Shown here one piece after another: positions 1-4,387 of a DNA stretch of 5,925 nucleotides. This DNA comes from Candidatus Falkowiibacteriota bacterium. Lineage in GTDB: Bacteria > Patescibacteriota > Patescibacteriia > CAIXNZ01 > JADLGS01. The position numbers and the translations under genes were made by a program. Each line of letters begins with the position of its first letter. The stretch's first letter is position 1. Location of the stretch: assembly GCA_020849205.1 (NCBI GenBank), contig JADLGS010000067.1, forward strand, positions 1 through 5,925, given 5' to 3'. The notes beneath the pieces are model-generated. The model was given only the letters and a program-made list of their open reading frames with translations. It was not told the origin of the DNA and ran no database searches.

Positions 1-198
1 CATTATCTCACCTTGATAAAATGAGACTAGATCGGAAAGAATGTCTTGCGCGGTAATGACGCCAAAAAGTTGATTGAGTGATGCGTCAACAAAAGAATAC
101 GATGCGCCAAAAAACGCAACGATACCGAGTAAGATTAAATATGGCGAAGAGAAGCTGATCGCAAAAGCTTTGCGAAAAATATTTCGAAACGAATTCAT
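1..198 (-). CDS. N-terminal part of an unrecognised membrane protein (partial, runs off the left edge)
   Basis: Sixty-six codons are visible, beginning with ATG at 196-198 and open to the window edge. The product starts MNSFRNIFRKAFAISFSSPY, a basic segment, followed by a hydrophobic stretch around residues 18-36 that could be one membrane helix, and then a mixed region (LNQLFGVITAQDILSDLVSF). I do not recognise the family; a basic N-terminus followed by a helix fits an inner-membrane protein with a cytoplasmic N-terminus. The start is supported by a purine-rich ribosome site (AAGGGGG, 204-210) five bases upstream and an extended -10 promoter beyond it. The leader can form a weak ATTCC/GGAAT hairpin that overlaps the ribosome site. 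The gene follows ftsH in the same direction, but a terminator and a separate promoter lie between them, so it is probably transcribed independently. Confidence 0.7.
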   Translation of the reverse strand, partial: MNSFRNIFRKAFAISFSSPYLILLGIVAFFGASYSFVDASLNQLFGVITAQDILSDLVSFYQGEIM

Positions 199-227
199 GG
201 ATTCCCCCTTAGGAATAATATGAGAGT

Positions 228-236
228 AGTATAACA
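228..236 (-). promoter_or_regulatory. Extended -10 promoter for the left-edge membrane protein gene
   Basis: On the minus strand the sequence reads TGT-TATACT, an extended -10 element (TGn plus a hexamer with 5 of 6 consensus bases). No good -35 is seen at the proper distance. The predicted start of transcription is near 221, giving a leader of about 22 bases. The promoter lies immediately after the ftsH terminator, which supports a separate transcription unit. Confidence 0.5.
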
Positions 237-237
237 C

Positions 238-271
238 AAAAACGTCACCCGTGTAATGCAGTGACGTTTTT
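238..271 (-). terminator. Rho-independent terminator after ftsH
   Basis: A perfect 11-bp stem (238-248 with 261-271, core AACGTCAC/GTGACGTT) encloses a 12-base loop. It begins six bases after the ftsH stop codon. Because the outer stem bases are A on one side and T on the other, both strands have a T-run after the hairpin, so it could terminate in either direction; the only gene visibly ending here is ftsH. Confidence 0.8.
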
Positions 272-277
272 ATAATT

Positions 278-2107
278 TTATTTTGATGGCTTTGCGCCAC
301 AAATCGCTTCAAATTCTGCGCGCTCAAGTGTTTCCTTTGTCATCAACTCTTTTACAACTGCGTCCATTTGGTCTTTGTATTTAGTGACAAGTGATACAGC
401 AGTCTTTTTTGCTTCCTTAACAAGTTTTTCAATTTCTTCGTCAATCACTTGGGCGATACTTTCTGAATAATCGCGAGCATGAGCCAAATCCTTACCCAAA
501 AACACCATGTCGTTTTTGTCGCCAAAAGTTCGAGGACCAAGGCGATCATTCATACCATACTCCATAACAATTGCTTTTGCGAGTTCAGTAGCTTTGCGTA
601 AATCGCTTGATGGACCAGTTGAAACATCTTTGAAAAATACCTCTTCGGCCGCTTGCCCTCCCAAAATCATCGCCAAGTCTTCGATAAATTCTTGTTTCGT
701 ATGAAGACTCTTGTCTTGCGTTGGAAGTTTTAATGTATAACCACCCGCCCGACCACGAGAAATAATTGAAACCTTGTGAACCGGATCGGTGTGAGGTTGA
801 TAATGAGCGACAACCGCGTGACCAGCTTCATGATACGCAGTCACGAGTTTTTCTTTTTCACTCATAATGTGGCTCTTGCGTTCAGGTCCAAGTAATACTT
901 TTTCGATTGAATCAAGGACGGTTTGATGCGCGATTTGTTTTTTGTTGGCGCGAGCTGTGGCGATCGCCGCTTCGTTTAAAAGATTTGCGAGATCTGCTCC
1001 AGAAAATCCTGGTGTTCGTTGAGCGATAACATCAAGCGCAACATCGCTTGCAAGTGGTTTGTCTTTTGCGTGCACCTTCAAAATCGCTTCGCGATCTTTA
1101 ATATCTGGCATATCAATCACAACGCGTCGATCAAATCTTCCTGGGCGAAGTAACGCTGGATCAAGTACATCGGGACGATTTGTTGCAGCCATGACAATCA
1201 CATTCACTTTTGTTTCCATTCCATCCATCTCAACAAGAATTTGGTTAAGCGTTTGCTCGCGTTCATCGTGCGAACCACCAAGCCCCGCTCCGCGTTGACG
1301 ACCTACAGCGTCAATTTCATCAATAAATATGATACATGGCGCAGACTTTTTTGCTTTCTTAAACAAATCACGAACACGTGAAGCACCAACTCCCACAAAC
1401 ATCTCGACAAACTCTGAACCTGAGATTGAGAAGAATGGCACTCCAGCTTCGCCAGCTACTGCTTTTGCCATGAGCGTCTTACCAGTTCCCGGCGAACCCA
1501 TGAGTAACACACCTTTTGGAATCTTTGCTCCAAGTGAAGTAAACTTTTGCGGATGTTTTAAGAATTCAACAATTTCTTCGAGTTCAATCTTTGCCTCTTT
1601 GTTCCCCTCAACGTCAGCAAAAGTGATTTTATTCTTCGCGTTTTGATTAAACATTCTCGCTTGCGTTTGTCCAAAACTCATAGCTTTGTTGTTTGCTCCC
1701 TGAACTTGTCGCAAAAAGAAAAATATTACAAACAAAACGATCACGAATGGCAAAATGAATGGAAGCCATGAAGTAAGTGAAGCGCCAACTCCTTTTTCGT
1801 TATCGACGCGAATATCAACTGTTTTTAATTCTTCCGCAGTAACTCCAAGATTTGTAAGCATCTCCGAAACAGATTCACTCACCTCCTTGGTAGCAATTTG
1901 CTGCTTGTTGTCTTTTGTTGTGATAAACAACTTAGTGTTTTCTTTCACGACTACACTGGTAATCTCACCAGATTTAACCGCAGACGCGACTTGCGAAAGC
2001 GAGACAACGGTAGGTTCATTAAACGAAGGAGTGATCATCGAAAACACACCTAGTATGAGAGCGAGCACAACGAGCGCGGTAATAAATTTACCAAATAAAT
2101 TTTTCAT
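278..2107 (-). CDS. ftsH: ATP-dependent zinc metalloprotease FtsH
   Basis: A 609-residue, full-length FtsH, the membrane-anchored hexameric AAA+ protease that extracts and degrades membrane proteins and short-lived regulators. Visible layout: first membrane helix about 8-26, extracytoplasmic domain about 27-112, second helix about 113-133, AAA+ module with Walker A GSPGTGKT (204-211), aromatic pore loop FVG (237-239), Walker B IIFIDEID (259-266), second region of homology [20 protein letters not shown] (308-327) with arginine fingers R321 and R324, then the M41 peptidase domain with zinc site HEAGH (426-430) and the probable third ligand D502. Walker A has Ser where E. coli has Pro (GPPGTGKT); all catalytic residues are present. 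The ATG is the first possible start, since an in-frame TAA lies two codons upstream. There is no Shine-Dalgarno sequence before it. The gene is followed by a terminator and appears monocistronic. Confidence 0.98.
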   Translation of the reverse strand: MKNLFGKFITALVVLALILGVFSMITPSFNEPTVVSLSQVASAVKSGEITSVVVKENTKLFITTKDNKQQIATKEVSESVSEMLTNLGVTAEELKTVDIRVDNEKGVGASLTSWLPFILPFVIVLFVIFFFLRQVQGANNKAMSFGQTQARMFNQNAKNKITFADVEGNKEAKIELEEIVEFLKHPQKFTSLGAKIPKGVLLMGSPGTGKTLMAKAVAGEAGVPFFSISGSEFVEMFVGVGASRVRDLFKKAKKSAPCIIFIDEIDAVGRQRGAGLGGSHDEREQTLNQILVEMDGMETKVNVIVMAATNRPDVLDPALLRPGRFDRRVVIDMPDIKDREAILKVHAKDKPLASDVALDVIAQRTPGFSGADLANLLNEAAIATARANKKQIAHQTVLDSIEKVLLGPERKSHIMSEKEKLVTAYHEAGHAVVAHYQPHTDPVHKVSIISRGRAGGYTLKLPTQDKSLHTKQEFIEDLAMILGGQAAEEVFFKDVSTGPSSDLRKATELAKAIVMEYGMNDRLGPRTFGDKNDMVFLGKDLAHARDYSESIAQVIDEEIEKLVKEAKKTAVSLVTKYKDQMDAVVKELMTKETLERAEFEAICGAKPSK

Positions 2108-2131
2108 AGATTATTAGTTTTTTACTCAACT

Positions 2132-2160
2132 AGTGTATCAAATAAAACAAATATTTTCTA
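2132..2160 (-). promoter_or_regulatory. Probable ftsH promoter
   Basis: Minus strand: TAGAAA (2155-2160, 4 of 6 consensus), a 17-base spacer, and TACACT (2132-2137, 4 of 6) preceded by TGA as an extended -10. The predicted transcript starts near 2125, leaving an A-rich leader of about 18 bases with no Shine-Dalgarno core. It lies back to back with the promoter of the divergent PAP2 gene. Confidence 0.45.
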
Positions 2161-2161
2161 C

Positions 2162-2189
2162 TAGACAATTTTTACAAGAGTGGCATACT
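2162..2189 (+). promoter_or_regulatory. Promoter of the PAP2-family gene
   Basis: TAGACA (2162-2167, 5 of 6) is followed by a 16-base spacer and CATACT (2184-2189, 4 of 6), with TGG directly before the -10 as an extended element. The predicted start near 2196 gives a very short leader of about 13 bases, just enough to carry the ribosome site AGGAGG at 2198-2203. Confidence 0.55.
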
Positions 2190-2208
2190 TAAATTCTAGG
2201 AGGTGTAC

Positions 2209-2805
2209 GTGAAAAAACTTGCATGGAATCAGCTTTTTATCGGGTTATTGGTGGAAGTTGGCAGCATCAGCTTTTACAGGTTTATTCAAAAATCAGCTCC
2301 GGGTAAATACGATTTCATGACGCAATTGGACGTCGCTATTCCATTTATTCCAGAATGGATATGGATCTACGTTTCAATATTGCCAATATTTTTGTATGCT
2401 GCGCTAACGCTACAAAAAGAATTGTTCCATAGTACACTCAAACGTGTGGTTGTAGCGCACTTTCTATCGTATCCGTTCTTTTTTCTCCTACCTTCAAACT
2501 ATCCACGCCCTTCAATTGAACATCTTTCCGCATTTTACAATTGGGGTTATGGTGTCATGCACACTATTGATAATGTAAACAATACATTTCCCAGTTTACA
2601 TGTATCGATTACGTGGGTGATTTGTCACATGCTCAAGCGAAACGGAATGCGGGGGTGGATGGCTTATGGATACGCAGTAATCATCAGCGCTTCGACGTTG
2701 TTTACAAAACAACATTATGTCGTTGATGTGCTCGGCGGAGTGCTCATTTTTCTCGTGACATTAACGCTCATTAACTTCAAACAAAAAACAATACACGAAA
2801 CATAA
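2209..2805 (+). CDS. PAP2-superfamily integral membrane phosphatase or lipid phosphotransferase
   Basis: A 198-residue polytopic membrane protein with about five or six hydrophobic helices. The PAP2 signature is visible: an RP pair (R100-P101, in PSNYPRP), PSLH (128-131, in FPSLHVS), and an H-x3-D pair (H169 and D173, in KQHYVVDVLGG). In this superfamily the PSxH and C3 histidines act on a phosphoester at the membrane surface, for example undecaprenyl pyrophosphate, phosphatidic acid or inositol phospholipid. The arginine of the classical C3 motif (SR-x5-H) is replaced by Thr163 and the C1 lysine is not evident. This resembles the inositol-phosphorylceramide-synthase-like branch more than classical PAP2 phosphatases, so the substrate is open. 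I choose GTG at 2209 because AGGAGG (2198-2203) lies five bases before it; the earlier in-frame GTG at 2203 lies within that ribosome site. The gene has its own promoter and terminator. Confidence 0.88.
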   Translation: MKKLAWNQLFIGLLVEVGSISFYRFIQKSAPGKYDFMTQLDVAIPFIPEWIWIYVSILPIFLYAALTLQKELFHSTLKRVVVAHFLSYPFFFLLPSNYPRPSIEHLSAFYNWGYGVMHTIDNVNNTFPSLHVSITWVICHMLKRNGMRGWMAYGYAVIISASTLFTKQHYVVDVLGGVLIFLVTLTLINFKQKTIHET

Positions 2806-2808
2806 CGC

Positions 2809-2836
2809 AAAAGGAGGTCGCAAGACCTCCTTTTTT
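2809..2836 (+). terminator. Strong, probably bidirectional terminator between the PAP2 gene and tRNA-His
   Basis: A perfect 11-bp stem (2809-2819 with 2824-2834, core GGAGGTC/GACCTCC) is closed by a GCAA tetraloop and followed by T residues to 2836. It begins three bases after the PAP2 stop codon. On the minus strand the same hairpin is followed by TTTT, so it can also end the tRNA-His transcript that arrives from the right. Confidence 0.92.
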
Positions 2837-2841
2837 CTATG

Positions 2842-2913
2842 GGCGACTAACGAGAATCGAACTCGTGACACAGGTACCACAAACCCGTGTTTTACCACTA
2901 AACTATAGTCGCC
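2842..2913 (-). tRNA. tRNA-His (anticodon GTG)
   Basis: Read on the minus strand it folds into a complete cloverleaf: acceptor GCGACTA with TAGTCGC, D-stem GTTT/AAAC, anticodon stem CGGGT/ACCTG around the loop TTGTGGT, a four-base variable region, and T-arm ACGAG-TTCGATT-CTCGT. The anticodon GTG is at 2878-2880. The His-specific extra G at position -1 (2913) faces C73 (2842), the identity pair for histidyl-tRNA synthetase. After C73 the sequence reads CAT, so the CCA tail is not fully encoded and must be added enzymatically. Its 5' half is repeated 389 bases away at 3276-3297. Confidence 0.95.
2887..2908 (-). repeat. 22-base direct repeat, copy 1 (inside tRNA-His)
   Basis: This segment spans the last acceptor bases, the whole D-arm and the first anticodon-stem bases of tRNA-His. 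It is identical over 22 bases and in the same orientation to 3276-3297. The bases on each side differ (2886 versus 3275, 2909 versus 3298), which fixes the repeat borders. The two copies bracket the GIY-YIG gene. Confidence 0.9.
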
Positions 2914-2977
2914 ATACCTTATAATCCAGAATATAGTCTGGGAACTTTAGACAAAATCTAAACTTCTCAAATTACAT

Positions 2978-3226
2978 TTAGCACTTTGCAAACCAAGTCA
3001 TCATCTCTCTCCTACCAGAACGACTTTTAAGAAAAAGTTCTCTTAATCTTGCTTCTTCGACGGTTTCATAATCCTCTAATTTGAAGCATGTTAGTGGAAG
3101 GCGATGTCTCGTGGCAGCAACCTTTCCCGTTGTATGTTCTTGAAATCTTCGAGCAAAATCATTTGTCGATCCGACATACGTTTTACCATCTTTTTCGCTT
3201 ACTAAGACGTATACATATCCTTTCAT
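2978..3226 (-). CDS. Small single-domain GIY-YIG nuclease family protein
   Basis: Eighty-two residues form one GIY-YIG domain with no accessory DNA-binding domain. The two signature tyrosine segments are GYVYVL (3-8) and YVG (17-19, in KTYVGSTND); next comes the probable catalytic arginine in FARRFQEH (R26 or R27), and E63 in EEARLRELFLKS is the likely metal-binding glutamate. It resembles the stand-alone YhbQ/UPF0213-type group, a family with proposed DNA-end or repair nuclease activity and uncertain physiological substrates. I use ATG at 3224-3226; a GTG six bases upstream (3230-3232) would add two residues, and neither has a clear Shine-Dalgarno site. The gene lies between a tRNA-His half-copy and intact tRNA-His on the same strand, so it may be co-transcribed from the tRNA-Arg promoter. 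This position recalls small nuclease genes associated with tRNA-targeted elements, but that is inference. Confidence 0.88.
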   Translation of the reverse strand: MKGYVYVLVSEKDGKTYVGSTNDFARRFQEHTTGKVAATRHRLPLTCFKLEDYETVEEARLRELFLKSRSGRREMMTWFAKC

Positions 3227-3264
3227 AGCCACTACATTTAATAAACCCGGCCGTAATGATTACA

Positions 3265-3310
3265 TGCCGAGCCATGTGTTTTACCACTAAACTATAGGCA
3301 TGCCTCGGCA
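3265..3310 (-). other. Palindromic element with a tRNA-His D-arm copy as its loop (tRNA 5'-half remnant)
   Basis: Arms 3265-3276 and 3299-3310 pair over 11 of 12 positions (one mismatch, 3272 with 3303). The loop between them is almost exactly the 22-base copy of the tRNA-His D-arm. On the minus strand it resembles the start of a tRNA (acceptor-like bases, TA at positions 8-9, D-stem GTTT/AAAC). However, no valid anticodon stem follows with T33 in place, and the sequence after a T-arm-like CCGGGTT (3242-3248) lacks the TTCGA loop and 3' acceptor strand. It is therefore not a functional tRNA. Whether it is decay, a duplication scar or a structured leader for the GIY-YIG gene cannot be settled here. 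Confidence 0.7.
3276..3297 (-). repeat. 22-base direct repeat, copy 2 (tRNA-His 5'-half copy)
   Basis: Identical to 2887-2908 in the same orientation, lying upstream of the GIY-YIG start codon. A repeat of tRNA sequence on both sides of a small gene has the geometry of an integration or segmental duplication event. However, D-arms of tRNA paralogues can also be this similar. Confidence 0.9.
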
Positions 3311-3330
3311 GGTACTCCTGACGGGCGCCA

Positions 3331-3407
3331 TGGTGACCACGACTGGAATCGAACCAGTGACCTACAGCTTAGAAGGCTGTTGCTCTATCCAACTGAGCTA
3401 CGTGGTC
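3331..3407 (-). tRNA. tRNA-Arg (anticodon TCT), CCA encoded
   Basis: Minus-strand cloverleaf: acceptor GACCACG with CGTGGTC, D-arm GCTC/GAGC with a nine-base loop, anticodon stem ACAGC/GCTGT with loop CTTCTAA, variable region AGGTC, T-arm ACTGG-TTCGATT-CCAGT, discriminator A, and an encoded CCA at 3331-3333. The anticodon TCT (3371-3373) reads AGA and AGG, which makes this one of the ANN-decoding tRNAs that would receive t6A37 from the TsaD/TsaE pathway encoded nearby; A37 is present. It has a near-consensus promoter about 30 bases upstream and is the first gene of the minus-strand cluster. Confidence 0.97.
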
Positions 3408-3422
3408 GTTTTCCAATTGCGG

Positions 3423-3437
3423 ACTAGTGTAACTAGT
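3423..3437 (-). repeat. Short inverted repeat at the predicted 5' end of the tRNA-Arg transcript
   Basis: ACTAGT-GTA-ACTAGT: two copies of a self-complementary hexamer separated by three bases. On the minus strand the predicted transcription start (about 3437) falls on its first base, so the primary transcript could begin with a 6-bp stem-loop before the mature tRNA. The element could equally be a protein-binding site. Confidence 0.5.
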
Positions 3438-3443
3438 GGAAAA

Positions 3444-3472
3444 AGTGTACCGAAAATAAGCGGTTATGTCAA
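3444..3472 (-). promoter_or_regulatory. Near-consensus promoter of the tRNA-Arg cluster
   Basis: Minus strand: perfect TTGACA (3467-3472), exactly 17 bases of spacer, and TACACT (3444-3449, 4 of 6). The predicted start is near 3437, 30 bases before the mature tRNA-Arg 5' end. No terminator is seen until the hairpin at 2809-2836, so the unit may include the tRNA-like remnant, the GIY-YIG gene and tRNA-His. Confidence 0.8.
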
Positions 3473-3499
3473 TTCCATTGATTTCAAATTTTTTGACAC

Positions 3500-3528
3500 T
3501 TGACGAAATCTTATTTTTATCGTACATT
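3500..3528 (+). promoter_or_regulatory. Promoter of the GC-rich orphan gene
   Basis: TTGACG (3500-3505, 5 of 6), a 17-base spacer and TACATT (3523-3528, 4 of 6). A perfect TTGACA also occurs at 3493-3498 but has no matching -10 at proper spacing. The predicted start is near 3535, giving a leader of about 48 bases. Confidence 0.6.
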
Positions 3529-3534
3529 GATATG

Positions 3535-3552
3535 GTTGTTTGCCCAAACAAC
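3535..3552 (+). promoter_or_regulatory. 5'-leader stem-loop of the orphan gene
   Basis: GTTGTTT pairs perfectly with AAACAAC around a four-base GCCC loop. The first base of the stem coincides with the transcription start predicted from the upstream promoter. A stem at the very 5' end commonly stabilises bacterial mRNAs; this is inferred from position only. Confidence 0.55.
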
Positions 3553-3582
3553 TATATATAAACACTCACATATGGAGGTATT

Positions 3583-3942
3583 ATGGGCGCTGGATCGGTA
3601 GAAGATATGCTGAAGAATTGTAAGGCTACGATGCGCTGCGACAAGGAAACCGGCAAAGATGTCATCGTTTGGATGACTCCGGAATTTCCACCGCTGAGCG
3701 TCGCTACAGCAACGCTCGATTGCTTGCAAGGCGAAGATGACGGCAACCTTGAGTTGCGCGTGCACCGCCCTGGCAATTCGGATATCGTTTTTGTCGGCGA
3801 AGAAGCGCGTACTATTATGACGCACGCCATCGACGTCGAGGATCTGGAATTTCAGATCCACGAGAAGGTCGAAGCTTCGCAACCCACCGCACCTGAGCAA
3901 GGAGCGGGCTATGCTGACGACTGCGCAATGCAGTCAGCGTAA
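3583..3942 (+). CDS. Orphan GC-rich gene for a small acidic soluble protein of unknown function
   Basis: A 119-residue protein I do not recognise. It has no membrane helix or signal peptide, is acidic (runs such as QGEDDG and DVEDLEF), and contains four cysteines (13, 19, 47, 114) without zinc-finger spacing. Residues about 1-98 look foldable with alternating hydrophobics (DVIVWM, LELRVHRPG, DIVFVG); the last 20 or so residues (QPTAPEQGAGYADDCAMQSA) look disordered. The start is supported by GGAGGT at 3574-3579, an upstream promoter and a leader hairpin, and the gene ends before a very strong terminator, so it forms a complete stand-alone cassette. Hand-counted GC is 196 of 360 (54%), against about 37% in 180 bases sampled from tsaE. 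The codons favour C/G endings (GGC, CGC, GTC, GAC), unlike its neighbours. This suggests recent acquisition or strong expression selection. Reverse-strand frames here are shadows. Confidence 0.8.
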   Translation: MGAGSVEDMLKNCKATMRCDKETGKDVIVWMTPEFPPLSVATATLDCLQGEDDGNLELRVHRPGNSDIVFVGEEARTIMTHAIDVEDLEFQIHEKVEASQPTAPEQGAGYADDCAMQSA

Positions 3943-3963
3943 AACTTTTTTCGAGCATGGCTT

Positions 3964-3993
3964 GGCCGGCAGACATTCTGCCGGCCTTTTTTT
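3964..3993 (+). terminator. Strong rho-independent terminator of the orphan gene
   Basis: GGCCGGCAGA (3964-3973) pairs perfectly with TCTGCCGGCC (3977-3986) around a three-base loop, followed by seven T. On the minus strand no T-run follows the hairpin, so it is directional. Its T-tract overlaps the TAA stop of the convergent tsaE by two bases. Confidence 0.93.
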
Positions 3994-4387
3994 ATCTCTC
4001 AAATTCTATCCATCTCACCTTATCAACTTTATCTAAATATTTTTTTATCTTATCTGCCCACTCGATAATAACTAATGTATTGTGTTGATTGATTTTTGCG
4101 TCGAGACCAAGTTCAAAAATCTGTTCTTCGTTGGTAATACGATATGCGTCCATATGAGTAATGTGAGAAATATTTTTGTGATGCGCTTCGTATTCTTTCA
4201 TAACGACAAACGTCGGAGAGTTTACAACACTTGTCACACCAAGTTCTTCACACAACATTTGCGTAAACGTTGTCTTGCCTGCGCCAAGATCGCCAACCAA
4301 TGCCAAAACTTCACCACCTTGAAGTGATGTCGCAACTTCATGCGCAAAAGCACGAAGCTCGTCTAAGTTTTGAAATGAATATTTCAT
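3992..4387 (-). CDS. tsaE: tRNA t6A37 biosynthesis ATPase TsaE
   Basis: A 131-residue P-loop ATPase of the TsaE (YjeE) family, slightly shorter than the 153-residue E. coli protein. TsaE drives the TsaB-TsaD complex through catalytic turnover when threonylcarbamoyl is transferred to A37 of ANN-decoding tRNAs. Visible motifs: Walker A GDLGAGKTT (32-40), the switch-like NSPTF (56-60), HMDAYR with the Walker-B-like D80, and the C-terminal IIEW (107-110) with the conserved E109-W110. The ATG overlaps the tsaD stop as ATGA (4384-4387), which indicates translational coupling and explains the absence of a separate strong ribosome site. It is the distal gene of the tsaD-tsaE unit and converges on the orphan cassette; no hairpin with a T-run follows it on its own strand. 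Confidence 0.95.
   Translation of the reverse strand: MKYSFQNLDELRAFAHEVATSLQGGEVLALVGDLGAGKTTFTQMLCEELGVTSVVNSPTFVVMKEYEAHHKNISHITHMDAYRITNEEQIFELGLDAKINQHNTLVIIEWADKIKKYLDKVDKVRWIEFER

Noticed and set aside
507..2117. Plus-strand frames of 65-120 codons inside ftsH
   Set aside because: Antisense shadows of a well-conserved gene, without start signals.
2887..3297. CRISPR-like reading of the repeated 22-base sequence
   Set aside because: There are only two copies, 389 bases apart, both explained as tRNA D-arm sequence.
3242..3304. A second functional tRNA upstream of the GIY-YIG gene (possible anticodon CGG, Pro)
   Set aside because: The D-arm is perfect, but placing T33 correctly leaves an unpaired anticodon stem, the T-loop TTCGA is missing and no 3' acceptor strand follows.
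3300..3551. Short frames on both strands across the tRNA-Arg gene
   Set aside because: They are translations of tRNA sequence and its leader; no ribosome site, and the content is explained by the tRNA and promoters.
3517..3900. Minus-strand open frames of 92 and 127 codons opposite the orphan gene
   Set aside because: They are shadows of the GC-rich plus-strand gene, which has a promoter, ribosome site and terminator; the shadows have none, and their products show no recognisable motifs.
4384..4387. Recoded TGA (codes in which TGA is Gly or Trp)
   Set aside because: TGA ends tsaD at the normal length of the family, directly overlapping the tsaE start, so it works as a stop here.
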